A stretch of 64,000 bases of DNA from Ancylobacter sp. TS-1 (GTDB lineage Bacteria > Pseudomonadota > Alphaproteobacteria > Rhizobiales > Xanthobacteraceae), in the NCBI RefSeq assembly GCF_009223885.1, contig NZ_CP045144.1, forward strand, positions 1,240,001 through 1,304,000, in the 5' to 3' direction. The notes under the pieces were generated by a model. It was not told the origin of the DNA, searched no databases, and was given only the letters and a program-made list of their open reading frames with translations. A program made the translations under genes and the position numbers. This document shows, one piece after another, positions 28,658-38,194 of the stretch (the stretch's first letter is position 1; each line of letters opens with the position of its first letter).

Positions 28658-31600
28658 ATGTCGACGAATACGAAGAAGGTTCACCAGGATCCCGCGGAGG
28701 CCGCATTGTCGGCCATCGAGGAGGCCCTGAGTCTCGACCTGACGAGCGATGACGGGTACGCCGCCCCGGAGACCGGGGACCATGACGAATTCGAGCTGCC
28801 GCCGGCCCGCGAGCCGGACGGCCCCCGCATCGAAAACCGCTCGGGAACGGAAGACGACGACGAGGGCAGCGTCGACGCCTCCCTGTATCTCAGCGACCTC
28901 GACCTGTTCGGTAACGATGCCGATCCCGCCGACACGCTGGGCCGCGCCGCCTTCGAACTTCAGGACGCCACGCTCGACTCCCCCTCGCTCGAGGCCTCCG
29001 AGCGCAGCGACGAACCGAATTTCGACTTCGCCTCTCCCAATGAGGCCTCCGGCAGCAAGCCGGCCCCGAGCGTGGACCCCCTCGCCGCCGCCATGGCGGG
29101 CAGCGCGATCGCCGGTGGCGTCGCCGCCGCCCTTCCGCGTGGCGAGACCCGCACCGACGCTTCGCGCTTCGACGCCGCCACCGAAGGCCCGCGCGGCGAG
29201 CCGCGCCAGTCGGCCTCGCAGGGCCGCCGCGCGGCCAATGACGACCGCCAGAGCATCGGCCAGCTGCTTTCCGCACTGCAGCGCCGCCCCTCGCCGGCCC
29301 CCTATTTCCTCGCCGCCTTCGCCTCGGTCGCCTGGATCGGTGCCGGCGGCGCCCTGCTCTATGCGCAGTATGGCCGCCCCTTCCCGGCGCTGGAGACGCT
29401 GATCGCCACGCCGGGCTTCCTCAGCAGCGTCGCCGCCCTCGTCGTCCCGCCGGTGTTCTTCTTCGTGCTGGCCGCCATGGTGCGCCGCATGCAGGAGATG
29501 CGCATCGTCGCCCATTCGATGGCGCAGGTCGCCATCCGTCTCGCCGAGCCGCAGCCCGTCCCCGCGCCCGCCCCGGTCGCCCAGCCCGCCCCGGTGGCGC
29601 CGGCCGCCGCGCCGAGCGTGATGGCCGGAGCCGGGCTTGAGCAGCTCGCCGGCCTCGAGCAGGCCGCCAGCCGCGCCAGCGAGGCGGAAGCCTTCGTGCG
29701 CAGCGAAGTCGCCGCGCTCGCCGAGGCCTATGACGACAACAGCCGCCGCATGCACCAGCTGGTCGAGCGCCTGCAGGGCGAGCGCGACGCCATTCTCGCG
29801 CAGACCGAGCACATCCGGGAATCCATCGCCACCTCCCACTATGCCTTCGCGCAGGAAGTGGGCAGCGTCAGCGAACGCATAAACGAGACGGTGATGATCG
29901 CCGCCGACCGCGTGGCGACCACCCTCTCCGACAAGGGCGAGCACATCACGCTCGCCCTTGGCCGCGTCGGCGACACCATCATCGAGGCGCTGTCCGAGAA
30001 GGGCGGCGACCTCATCGACCGCCTCCAGGCCACCGGCTCGGAAGTCAACACCAACCTGTCCGACGCCAGCGAGCACCTCATCTCGACGCTCTCCGTGCAG
30101 GCCGACGACATCAGCCAGCGCCTGTCCGGCGTCACCTCGGACCTGTCCGAGACGCTGGCGACGCGCACCGACGAGATCAGCCACCGCCTGTCCGGGGTCA
30201 CCTCGAACCTCACCGACACGCTGGCGACGCGCACCGACGAGATCAGCCACCGCCTGTCGGGGGTCGCCGAGCGCCTCACCGACACGCTGGCCACCCGCAC
30301 CGACGAAATCAGCCGCCAGCTCTCCGGCGTCACCGAGAACCTCACCGACACGCTGGCCACCCGTACCGACGAGATCGGCGACCGGCTGCTGCGCACCGCC
30401 GCCGAGCTGTCGCACGTGGTGAACCTGCGCACCGAGGAGATGGGCGACAAGCTCGCCGCCACCACCCACAACCTCACCGCCACGCTGTCGGCGCGCTCGG
30501 ACGAGATCACCGACGCGCTGGTCAACACCGGCACGCGCCTCGCCGACGAGATCGCCATCCGCGCCAGCGAGGTCAACCAGACCCTCAAGAGCACCGGCGA
30601 CGCCCTCGTGCTCGACCTCTCGGTGCGCGGCGGCGACGTCGTGCGCAAGCTGGAGGAGACCGGCAACCGCGTCGCCGACACCATCACCGTGCGCGGCGAC
30701 GACCTCGCCGACCGCATCGCCGACACCGGCAACCGCATCTACGACGCCGTCGCCGTGCGCGGCGCCGAGCTCGAGCGCCTGCTGGGCGAGACCGGCCAGC
30801 GCGTCGTCCACCAGCTCTCGCAGGCCGGCACCGGCATTCACGACACCCTCGCCGAGGCCGCCGGCCGCGTCTCGCAGGACATCGACTACCGCAGCCAGGT
30901 GCTGACCGAGCAACTGGCGCAGGTCGGCGCCGAGGCGGCGCAGAACCTCGCCATCAATGGCGCCCGCGTCACCGAGCAGTTCCGCGAGGCCGCCGACATC
31001 CTCTCCTCCGACCTCTCGATCCGTGGCGACCATGTGCGCGAGCAGCTTGAGCACCAGCTGCGCGCCTTCGAGGACGTGGTGGGCGTGCGCGGCTCCGAGA
31101 TCGCCGAGCGCATCTCCGGCGACAGCGCCGCGCTCGGCCGCCAGATCGTCGACGGGCTCGCCGATTTCGACGGCGTGCTGCAGACCCAGGGCGTCGAGCT
31201 GGTCCAGCGCATCGCCGACCGCGTCGAGGCCGTCACCCGCGCCATCGACACCAACCTCTCCGGCTTCGACGATCAGGTCTCGGCCAAGGCCGAGCAGGTC
31301 GCGGCCTCGCTCGACATGCGCATCGCCAACATCGAGGGCGTGCTCGACCGTGGCGTCGACGGCCTCAACGAGACGCTGGGCAGCCGCACCGTCGAATTCG
31401 CCCAGACCCTCTCGGAAGGCGCGCGCCAGGCCAACGAGGCGATGAGCCATTCGCTGGAGATGCTGAACGGCTTCTTCGACGACCGCGCCGGCGCCATCAC
31501 CGAGCAGCTCTCGCAGCACATCGAGCAGGCCGACCGCACACTGGCCGCCCGCGCCCAGGAAATCGCCTCGACGCTCGACGACCGCGTCGGCAATTTCGAG

Positions 31601-34177
31601 GAGACCATCATCGGCCGCATCGACAATGTGGCCACCTCCGTCGAGGTGCGCGGCGCCGCCATGGCCGACCTGCTCGGCCAGCGCATCGGTGCCGTCGCCG
31701 GCCAGCTTCGCAACGAGGCGACCGAGATCGAGAACAGCCTCACCACGCTGGTCGACAATGTCAGCCGCACGCTGGTCGACCGCGCTGGCGAGGTCACCTC
31801 GCTGTTCGACAGCCGCACGGACGAGATCGCCCGCATCGTCGAGGAGCGCGGCAACGGCCTGCTCGCGGCGCTGGAAGACCGCAGCATCGGCATCACCAGC
31901 GAGATCGCCCGCGCCAGCACCGAGCTGCTCACCGCCATCGACGACCACCGCGAAGGTCTGGTGCAGGCGCTGGACAACACCCGCAACGGCGCCATCACCG
32001 ACATCATGCGCGCCAGCGACGAACTGCTGAACACGCTGGAAGTGCGCTCGGACGCCATCGTCTCGGCCTTCGAGACCACCACCAGCAGCCGCGCCGACCA
32101 GCTCATGCAGCTGAGCGGCGAGGTCGTCGCCTCGCTCCAGCAGATCAGCGGCGAAGTCACCTCCTCGCTGCAGAACATCGGCGGCGAGCTGACCTCCTCG
32201 ATCCAGGCGGTCAGCGGCGACGTGAACAACTCCCTGCAGCAGATCACCGGCGAGGTCTCGTCCTCGCTGCAGCAGATCGGCGGACAGGTCACGCAGGAGA
32301 TCGCGCAGGCCGGCAACTCCCTGCTCACCGAGTTCGACGGCCGCGGCGCCCAGTTCGTCGACAGCGCCCGCCGGGCCACCGAGCTTGCCTCGACCGAGTT
32401 CGCGCGCCTCGCCGACGAGTTCTCGAACTCGCTGGAAGGCCGCGGCAGCGGGCTCATCTCGGCGATCGCCGAGAGCGGCCGCGCGGCGGTGTCGGAGATC
32501 GCCGCCACCAACGAGGCGCTGCAGGGCGACGTGTCCGGCCTGCTGGAGCGGCTCGGCGAGGTCAACGTCCAGCTTCAGGACGTGCTCGCCAGCTCGGTCA
32601 CCAACCTCGCCGAGATCGAGAAGACCATCACCGAGCGCCTCGGCGCCTTCCGCTCGACCGTCACCAATGTCGACGAGGCGAGCCGCCTTGCCTCGACCCG
32701 CCTCGACGAGCAGATCCGCGACCTGCGCTCGGTCTCGACCGACGTGCTGCAGGACGTGGCCCGGCTCAGCGAGAGCTTCAGCGAGCAGGCCGGCATCATC
32801 ACCAGCGTCGCCACCGCCCTTGGCGCGGCGCACGAGAACCTCGACGGCACGCTGGGCGGGCGCCACGAGGCGCTCATCTCGCTCGCCACGCAGGTCAACG
32901 ACCGCACCGCCGAGCTCGATTCGCGCCTCGCCCAGTACACCAGCACGCTGGAGGGCACCTTCGGCCGCGCCGAGCAGCGCGTCACGGAAATCTCGCGCTC
33001 GATCATCAACACCGCGACCGCTTCCACCGAGCAGGTGGTGCGCCAGCAGGAAGAGATCCGCTCGACCACCGAGGCCGAGCGCCAGCGCACCCTCGCCTCC
33101 CTGCACCAGACCTACGAGCAGGCGGTGCGCGAGGTCGACACGCTGATGCATCAGGCCAATCAGGGCTTCACCGGCGCCGCCCAGGCGCTGCGCGCCTCCG
33201 TGCTCGACATCCAGCGCCTGCTGGAGACGACCCGCGAGGAACTCAAGCGCGGCATCATGGAACTGCCCGAGGAGACCGAGGCGAACGCCTCCGCCATGCG
33301 CCGCACCGTGGCCGAGCAGATCAAGGCGCTGGCCGAGCTCAACGAGATCGTCTCGCGTCACGGCCGCACGCTCGACGTCGACACCGGCTCGCGGCCGCGC
33401 GCCCCGGCCCCGTCGGCGCCCGCCCCCGCCATGCCGGCGGCCTCGATCGCCCCGATCGCGCCGGCGCCGGTCCAGCGCAGCCAGCCGGTCGCCCCGCGCA
33501 ACGAGCCGAGCCGGCCCGCGCAGGGCTCCTATTTCGAACCGGCCCGTCCCACCGGCCTCGGCGGCGGCAATGTGCCGGCGCGCCGCCCGGCGCTCGCTCC
33601 CGAGCGCGGCAGCAATCTGGGGGGCGGCAATCTCGGCGGCGGGATCAATCCCGGCAACATCAATCCCGGCGGCGCCGACAAGGGCGGCTGGCTCTCCGAG
33701 CTGCTGGCCCGCGCCTCCGACGGCGACGGCCCGGCCCTCGGCGGTTCGCCGCGCGGTGGTCCGTCCGGCGGCTCGCGCGGTCCGGTCGGCGGCTATGACA
33801 GCCGCCAGGGCCAGCCCGAGCGCCCGGTCCATCACACCATCGAGTCGCTCGACTCGCTCTCGGTCGACATCGCTCGCATGATCGACCACGAGGCGGCCGT
33901 CGACCTGTGGGAACGCTACAAGAAGGGCGAGCGGAACGTCTTCACCCGCCGCCTCTACACCATGCAGGGCCAGCAGACTTTCGAGGAAATCCGCCGCAAG
34001 TACCGGCGCGACCTCGAGTTCCGCGACACGGTCGACCGCTATATCGGCGAGTTCGAGCGCCTGCTGGAGCAGGTCTCGCGCGACGAGCGCGGCCAGGCGC
34101 TGACCAAGACCTATCTGACCTCCGACACCGGCAAGGTCTACACCCTGCTGGCCCACGCCGCCGGCCGCTTCGACTGA
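28658..34177 (+). CDS. Giant apolipoprotein-repeat coiled-coil protein, GPR/RgsE-like polar growth factor
   Basis: 1839 residues. The order is: an acidic, low-complexity cytoplasmic N-terminus (1-210); two membrane helices (about 215-239 and 254-275); a Pro/Ala linker; then about 1300 residues of amphipathic helix built from 22-residue repeats (clear from about 464 to 800, unit type ..RL.GV...L.DTLATRTDEI) and five 11-residue repeats at 1160-1214 (type LQQISGEVTSS); a Pro/Gly-rich linker (about 1580-1720); and a conserved C-terminus (about 1735-1839) with AVDLWERYKKGERNVFTRRLY. This layout matches the Growth Pole Ring protein of Agrobacterium and RgsE of Sinorhizobium, needed for unipolar growth. 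Those are about 2100 residues, so this one is shorter. A hairpin terminator follows. Orthology is inferred from architecture. Confidence 0.82.
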   Translation: MSTNTKKVHQDPAEAALSAIEEALSLDLTSDDGYAAPETGDHDEFELPPAREPDGPRIENRSGTEDDDEGSVDASLYLSDLDLFGNDADPADTLGRAAFELQDATLDSPSLEASERSDEPNFDFASPNEASGSKPAPSVDPLAAAMAGSAIAGGVAAALPRGETRTDASRFDAATEGPRGEPRQSASQGRRAANDDRQSIGQLLSALQRRPSPAPYFLAAFASVAWIGAGGALLYAQYGRPFPALETLIATPGFLSSVAALVVPPVFFFVLAAMVRRMQEMRIVAHSMAQVAIRLAEPQPVPAPAPVAQPAPVAPAAAPSVMAGAGLEQLAGLEQAASRASEAEAFVRSEVAALAEAYDDNSRRMHQLVERLQGERDAILAQTEHIRESIATSHYAFAQEVGSVSERINETVMIAADRVATTLSDKGEHITLALGRVGDTIIEALSEKGGDLIDRLQATGSEVNTNLSDASEHLISTLSVQADDISQRLSGVTSDLSETLATRTDEISHRLSGVTSNLTDTLATRTDEISHRLSGVAERLTDTLATRTDEISRQLSGVTENLTDTLATRTDEIGDRLLRTAAELSHVVNLRTEEMGDKLAATTHNLTATLSARSDEITDALVNTGTRLADEIAIRASEVNQTLKSTGDALVLDLSVRGGDVVRKLEETGNRVADTITVRGDDLADRIADTGNRIYDAVAVRGAELERLLGETGQRVVHQLSQAGTGIHDTLAEAAGRVSQDIDYRSQVLTEQLAQVGAEAAQNLAINGARVTEQFREAADILSSDLSIRGDHVREQLEHQLRAFEDVVGVRGSEIAERISGDSAALGRQIVDGLADFDGVLQTQGVELVQRIADRVEAVTRAIDTNLSGFDDQVSAKAEQVAASLDMRIANIEGVLDRGVDGLNETLGSRTVEFAQTLSEGARQANEAMSHSLEMLNGFFDDRAGAITEQLSQHIEQADRTLAARAQEIASTLDDRVGNFEETIIGRIDNVATSVEVRGAAMADLLGQRIGAVAGQLRNEATEIENSLTTLVDNVSRTLVDRAGEVTSLFDSRTDEIARIVEERGNGLLAALEDRSIGITSEIARASTELLTAIDDHREGLVQALDNTRNGAITDIMRASDELLNTLEVRSDAIVSAFETTTSSRADQLMQLSGEVVASLQQISGEVTSSLQNIGGELTSSIQAVSGDVNNSLQQITGEVSSSLQQIGGQVTQEIAQAGNSLLTEFDGRGAQFVDSARRATELASTEFARLADEFSNSLEGRGSGLISAIAESGRAAVSEIAATNEALQGDVSGLLERLGEVNVQLQDVLASSVTNLAEIEKTITERLGAFRSTVTNVDEASRLASTRLDEQIRDLRSVSTDVLQDVARLSESFSEQAGIITSVATALGAAHENLDGTLGGRHEALISLATQVNDRTAELDSRLAQYTSTLEGTFGRAEQRVTEISRSIINTATASTEQVVRQQEEIRSTTEAERQRTLASLHQTYEQAVREVDTLMHQANQGFTGAAQALRASVLDIQRLLETTREELKRGIMELPEETEANASAMRRTVAEQIKALAELNEIVSRHGRTLDVDTGSRPRAPAPSAPAPAMPAASIAPIAPAPVQRSQPVAPRNEPSRPAQGSYFEPARPTGLGGGNVPARRPALAPERGSNLGGGNLGGGINPGNINPGGADKGGWLSELLARASDGDGPALGGSPRGGPSGGSRGPVGGYDSRQGQPERPVHHTIESLDSLSVDIARMIDHEAAVDLWERYKKGERNVFTRRLYTMQGQQTFEEIRRKYRRDLEFRDTVDRYIGEFERLLEQVSRDERGQALTKTYLTSDTGKVYTLLAHAAGRFD
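30113..31036 (+). repeat. Array of about fourteen 66-bp units in the giant gene
   Basis: Units begin every 66 bases from 30113 and code 22-residue helical repeats (first residue 486). The first four units (30113-30376) are nearly identical in DNA, each containing ACGCTGGC and CGCACCGACGA blocks; later ones diverge but keep the period. Confidence 0.85.
32135..32299 (+). repeat. Five 33-bp units coding 11-residue repeats
   Basis: Five tandem units of 33 bases encode helical 11-mers starting LQQI, LQNI, IQAV, LQQI and LQQI, residues 1160-1214 of the giant protein. Confidence 0.85.
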
Positions 34178-34205
34178 CCGGCGGGCCGCCCCCCCGTTCG
34201 AGATG

Positions 34206-34234
34206 AAAAGCCCCCGCCCCCGCGGGGGCTTTTC
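34206..34234 (+). terminator. Intrinsic terminator after the giant repeat gene
   Basis: Stem AAAAGCCCCCG (34206-34216), 6-base loop, exact complement CGGGGGCTTTT (34223-34233). Confidence 0.9.
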
Positions 34235-34338
34235 TGTCTTGGCGGCCGGCCTTATTGCCGATGCGCTCGGGCACGTCGGGCATGGCAATTGTTCAATCCG
34301 TCAGTAATATTTACCTCCGGCACAAACTGGAGTTGAAC

Positions 34339-34833
34339 ATGCGTCCTGTCTTGATCGTGCTGTCGGCCGCGCTCGTCGTCGCATCCAGCGCTGGAAGCCT
34401 TGCCCAGGAGACGAAGAAGCGTTTCGGATCCTGGGAGGTCTCAATCGACACGGATCGCTTTGAGGGGAAGAGCAAGATTATCGCCTCGACCGTACAGGCC
34501 GGAAATGTCCTCGCGGTCCGTTGCTTCCCGAACGGCGTCTCAGTGGTCGTCGGCGAGCTCGGGTTCGGTTCGGGACGGTTCGACGAAGGCATGGAGTTCG
34601 AGATCAAGTTCCGGGCGGACAAGAACGACATCATCGAGACGAGCGGCATGGCGCTGAACGACCGGATCGTTCAGATCGAAGATTCGGCACCCATGGCCCG
34701 CCAGATGCGGGACGCCAAGGAGGCGGCCTTTCGCCTGTCCTACAGGGGCGTGACCGTGGACAAGGTCTTCAAGCTTAAAGGGTCCGGAAAGGCGCTCGCA
34801 GAGATATTCAACGCCTGCCCCGATCCAGCCTGA
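34339..34833 (+). CDS. Small secreted protein, VasI-like sequence pattern
   Basis: 164 residues, starting at ATG 34339 with GGAG seven bases upstream. A clear signal peptide (about 1-22, ending SLA-Q) is followed by a domain beginning FGSWEVSIDTD, then VLAVRC, IKFRADKND, ND..V.IEDSA and FKLKGSGKAL, ending in a cysteine-containing tail. The order WxV.xDTD, LxVRC, RxD, FxLxGxxxAL and final Cys recalls the VasI-like family of exported proteins. No type VI secretion gene is present, so only the fold is suggested. Cys59 and the C-terminal Cys could form a disulphide. It has its own terminator at 34852. Confidence 0.65.
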   Translation: MRPVLIVLSAALVVASSAGSLAQETKKRFGSWEVSIDTDRFEGKSKIIASTVQAGNVLAVRCFPNGVSVVVGELGFGSGRFDEGMEFEIKFRADKNDIIETSGMALNDRIVQIEDSAPMARQMRDAKEAAFRLSYRGVTVDKVFKLKGSGKALAEIFNACPDPA

Positions 34834-34851
34834 TCTGACGTCCTCGCCAAA

Positions 34852-34890
34852 AGAAAAACCCCGCCGCTCGGGGAGCTGCGGGGTTTTTCT
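34852..34890. terminator. Perfect 13-bp terminator hairpin
   Basis: Stem AGAAAAACCCCGC (34852-34864), 13-base loop, exact complement GCGGGGTTTTTCT (34878-34890). With U-runs on both strands it can serve the plus-strand secreted-protein gene and the convergent efflux operon. Confidence 0.9.
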
Positions 34891-34947
34891 TTCGGGCGGT
34901 CATGTCCCGCCGGTCCGGATCGGCCGGTAGCCGGCCGCCGGAACGCC

Positions 34948-37900
34948 TCAGTGCGGCGCGGAGGTCGGCGTCGGTGTCGTGGTCGGTGTCGTGGTCGGTG
35001 TCGTGGTCGGTGTCGTGGTCGGCGTCCCTTGCCCTCCGGCCTTGCGGCGCGTGCCGAGGCCGGCGAGCCAGCGGCTGATCACGTAGAAGGTCGGGGTGAA
35101 CAGCAGGCCGAACACCGTCACGCCGATCATGCCCGAGAACACTGCCGTGCCGAGCGCCTGGCGCAGCTCGGCGCCGGCGCCGCGCGCGATCACCAGCGGC
35201 ACCACACCGAAGATGAAGGCGAGCGAGGTCATGATGATCGGGCGAAGGCGCAGCTGCGCGGCCTGCGTCGCGGCGGCGAAGCGGTTCTCGCCCCGGTCCT
35301 CGAGCTGCTTGGCGAACTCGACGATCAGGATCGCGTTCTTGGCCGCGAGGCCGATCAGGACGATGAAGCCGACCTGACTCAGGATGTTGTTGTCCTGCCC
35401 CCGTATCTGGATGCCCACCACAGCGGCGATGAGGCACATCGGCACGATGAGGATGACCGCCAGCGGCAGGGTCAGGCTCTCATACTGCGCCGCCAGCACG
35501 AGGAACACGAACACCACGCCCAGCGCGAAGGCGAAGATGGCGGTGTTGCCCGCCCTCACCTGCTGGTAGGCCAGCGCCGTCCACTCATAGGCGAAGCCGT
35601 CCGGCAGCGTCTCGGCGGCGATCTGCTGCATCTTCTGGATCGCCTCGCCCTGCGAGGTACCCGGCATGGTGTCGCCGTCCAGCTCGGCGGCCGGATACAG
35701 ATTGTAGCGCGGCACGCGGTAGGGGCCGGAAATGTCCTGAACGGTGGTGAAGGAGCCGAGCGGCACCAGCTGGCCCTCGGCGTTCTTCACCCTGAGGCGC
35801 AGCAGGTCCTCCTGCGTCAGGCGGTAGGGCGCGTCGGCCTGCGCCTGCACGCGGTAGGTGCGGCCGAACAGGTTGAAGTCGTTGACGTAGGACGAGCCGA
35901 TATAGGTCTGCAGGGTCGAGAACACGTCGGCAATGTTGACGCCGAGCAGCTGCGCCTTGGTGCGGTCGATGTCGAGGAAGAGCTGCGGCGTCGAGGTCTC
36001 GAACAGCGAATAGACCTGCTTGAGCCCCGGGGTCTGGTTGGCCTTGCCCATCATCGCGTAGACCGCGCCCTGCAGCGCGCCATAGCCGCGCCCGCCGCGA
36101 TCCTCGATCATCATGCGGTAGCCGCCGGCATTGCCGATGCCCGAGACGGGCGGCGGCATGACGACGATCATCTGCGCTTCCTCGACGGAGGCCAGCTTGC
36201 CGAACAGGATGCCCTGAATGGCGGCGGCCGACTGCTCGGGGTGCTCGGCGCGCTCCTGCGCCGGGCCGAGGATGACGAACATGGCGCCCGCATTCGGCGC
36301 ATTGGTGAAGGTCGCGCCGGAGAAGCCGACGATGTTCACCACATGGGCCACGCCCGGCGTCGCCAGCACGTCCTTGGCCGCCTGCGTCATCACCGCATTG
36401 GTGCGCGACAGGGCGGCGCCGCCCGGAAGCTGCGCGGCGACGATGAGATAGCCGCGATCCTGCGCCGGGATGAAGCCCTGCGGCGTCGACTGGAACACCT
36501 TGAAGCCGCCGGCGAGGATGGCGACGTAGACCAGCAGCACGACGAAGGCGATGCGCACCAGCTTGCCGGTGAGCCAGCCATAGCCGCGCGAAATGCCGTC
36601 GAATCCCTTGTTGAAATAGTAGAAGAAGCCGGTGAACGGGCGCGCATACCAGGCCGGCTTATGGTCCGGCCCCTTGTGCGGCTTGAGCAGCAGCGCGCAC
36701 ATGGCGGGCGAGAGCGTCAGCGAGACCAGCAGCGAGATCAGCGTCGAGCCGGCGATGGTCAGCGCGAACTGGCGGTAGAACTCGCCGGAGATGCCGGTGA
36801 TGAAGGCCGAGGGGATGAACACCGAGGCCAGCACGAGCGAGATGGCGACCAGCGCGCCGCCTACCTCGTCCATGGTCTTGTAGGCGGCCTCGCGCGGCGA
36901 GAGTCCGGTGGAGATGTTGTGCTCCACGCTCTCCACCACGACGATGGCGTCGTCGACCACGATGCCGATGGCCAGCACCAGCCCGAACAGCGACAGGTTG
37001 TTCAGCGAGAAGCCGAACAGGCTCATGATGAAGAAGGTGCCGATCAGCGAGACCGGGATGGCGAGGATCGGGATGATCGCCGCCCGCCAGGTCTGCAGGA
37101 ACAGCACCACCACGATGACGACCAGCACGATCGCTTCAAGGATCGTGTCCTCCACCGCGCGGACGGATTCGGCGATGAACTGGGTCGGGTTGTAGGCGGT
37201 CGAATAGGTCACTCCCGGCGGGAAGCTCTTGGCAATTTCCTTGATCGCGACCTCGATCGCCTCGCCCGTTGCGAGCGCGTTCGATCCCGGAAGCTGGAAG
37301 ATGCCGAGTGCCACGGAGGGCTTGGAGTCGAAATAGGAGATTGAGGAATTGTCCTGCGCCTCGATGTCGATGCGCGCGACGTCGCGCAGGCGCACCACGG
37401 CGGTGCCGCTCTCGCGCACGACGATGTTGCCGAACTCCTCCGGCGTCGACAGGCGCCCCAGCGTGCGCACGGCCACCTGGAAGGCGAGCTGGTTGGGCAC
37501 CGGGGGCGCGTTCAGCACGCCCGAGGCGACCTGGAGGTTCTGCGCCTGAAGCGCGGCGGTGACGTCGCCGGCGGTCAGGTTCAGCGCCTGCAGCTTCATC
37601 GGGTCGAGCCAGACCTGCATGGCGTAGTCGCGCGAGCCGAACACGGTGATCGAGCCGACGCCCGGCACGCGCTGGAGCTGATCCTTGATCTGCAGGTTGG
37701 CGTAGTTGGAAATGAACAGCGAGTCGCGGGAATCGTCGGGCGAGAACAGGCTCACCACCATCAGCATGTCCGGCGAGGCCTTGTTCACCGTCACGCCGAT
37801 CTGCTGCACGTCCTGCGGCAGGCGCGGCGTCGCCGTGGCGACGCGGTTCTGCACCTGCACCTGCGCGATATCGAGATCGGTGCCGATGTCGAAGGTGACG

Positions 37901-38178
37901 GCGATGGAGAAGCGCCCGTCCGCCGTCGAGTTGGAGGAGATGTAGAGCATCCCCTCGACGCCGTTGATCTGCTGCTCGATGGGCGCGACCACGGTGTCGG
38001 CGACCGTCTCGGCGCTGGCGCCGGGATACTGGCCGGTCACGTTCACCACCGGCGGCGCGATGTCGGGATATTGCGCGATCGGCAGCGAGACGAAGGCGAC
38101 CGTGCCCAGGATCATCACCACGATGGAGACCACCGAGGCGAAGATCGGACGATCGATGAAGAAGTGTGAGAATTTCAT
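34948..38178 (-). CDS. RND multidrug efflux permease, HAE1/AcrB family
   Basis: A 1076-residue proton-driven drug exporter of the inner membrane. It begins FSHFFIDRPIFA, has twelve membrane segments and two large periplasmic loops, and keeps the proton-relay residues: the Asp pair in IGIVVDDAIVVVE and the Lys in GLAAKNAILIVEF. The last 25 residues are an odd hydrophilic tail of Thr-Pro-Thr-Thr repeats coded by a 12-bp tandem repeat (34969-35016). It forms an operon with the adaptor 16 bases upstream. No outer-membrane TolC-type gene is adjacent, so a channel encoded elsewhere must serve it. Substrates are unknown. Confidence 0.95.
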   Translation of the reverse strand: MKFSHFFIDRPIFASVVSIVVMILGTVAFVSLPIAQYPDIAPPVVNVTGQYPGASAETVADTVVAPIEQQINGVEGMLYISSNSTADGRFSIAVTFDIGTDLDIAQVQVQNRVATATPRLPQDVQQIGVTVNKASPDMLMVVSLFSPDDSRDSLFISNYANLQIKDQLQRVPGVGSITVFGSRDYAMQVWLDPMKLQALNLTAGDVTAALQAQNLQVASGVLNAPPVPNQLAFQVAVRTLGRLSTPEEFGNIVVRESGTAVVRLRDVARIDIEAQDNSSISYFDSKPSVALGIFQLPGSNALATGEAIEVAIKEIAKSFPPGVTYSTAYNPTQFIAESVRAVEDTILEAIVLVVIVVVLFLQTWRAAIIPILAIPVSLIGTFFIMSLFGFSLNNLSLFGLVLAIGIVVDDAIVVVESVEHNISTGLSPREAAYKTMDEVGGALVAISLVLASVFIPSAFITGISGEFYRQFALTIAGSTLISLLVSLTLSPAMCALLLKPHKGPDHKPAWYARPFTGFFYYFNKGFDGISRGYGWLTGKLVRIAFVVLLVYVAILAGGFKVFQSTPQGFIPAQDRGYLIVAAQLPGGAALSRTNAVMTQAAKDVLATPGVAHVVNIVGFSGATFTNAPNAGAMFVILGPAQERAEHPEQSAAAIQGILFGKLASVEEAQMIVVMPPPVSGIGNAGGYRMMIEDRGGRGYGALQGAVYAMMGKANQTPGLKQVYSLFETSTPQLFLDIDRTKAQLLGVNIADVFSTLQTYIGSSYVNDFNLFGRTYRVQAQADAPYRLTQEDLLRLRVKNAEGQLVPLGSFTTVQDISGPYRVPRYNLYPAAELDGDTMPGTSQGEAIQKMQQIAAETLPDGFAYEWTALAYQQVRAGNTAIFAFALGVVFVFLVLAAQYESLTLPLAVILIVPMCLIAAVVGIQIRGQDNNILSQVGFIVLIGLAAKNAILIVEFAKQLEDRGENRFAAATQAAQLRLRPIIMTSLAFIFGVVPLVIARGAGAELRQALGTAVFSGMIGVTVFGLLFTPTFYVISRWLAGLGTRRKAGGQGTPTTTPTTTPTTTPTTTPTPTSAPH
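34969..35020 (-). repeat. 12-bp tandem repeat coding a TPTT tail
   Basis: About four consecutive units of GGTCGGTGTCGT (plus-strand reading), bordered by partial units. They code Thr-Pro-Thr-Thr repeats at the C-terminus of the RND permease. Confidence 0.9.
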
Positions 38179-38194
38179 GTAGCCGGCTCCGGGC

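Noticed and set aside
30113-31036. CRISPR-like array suggested by regular 66-base spacing
   Set aside because: The whole array is in frame inside a coding gene and codes helical repeats; there are no unique spacers between identical repeats and no cas genes.
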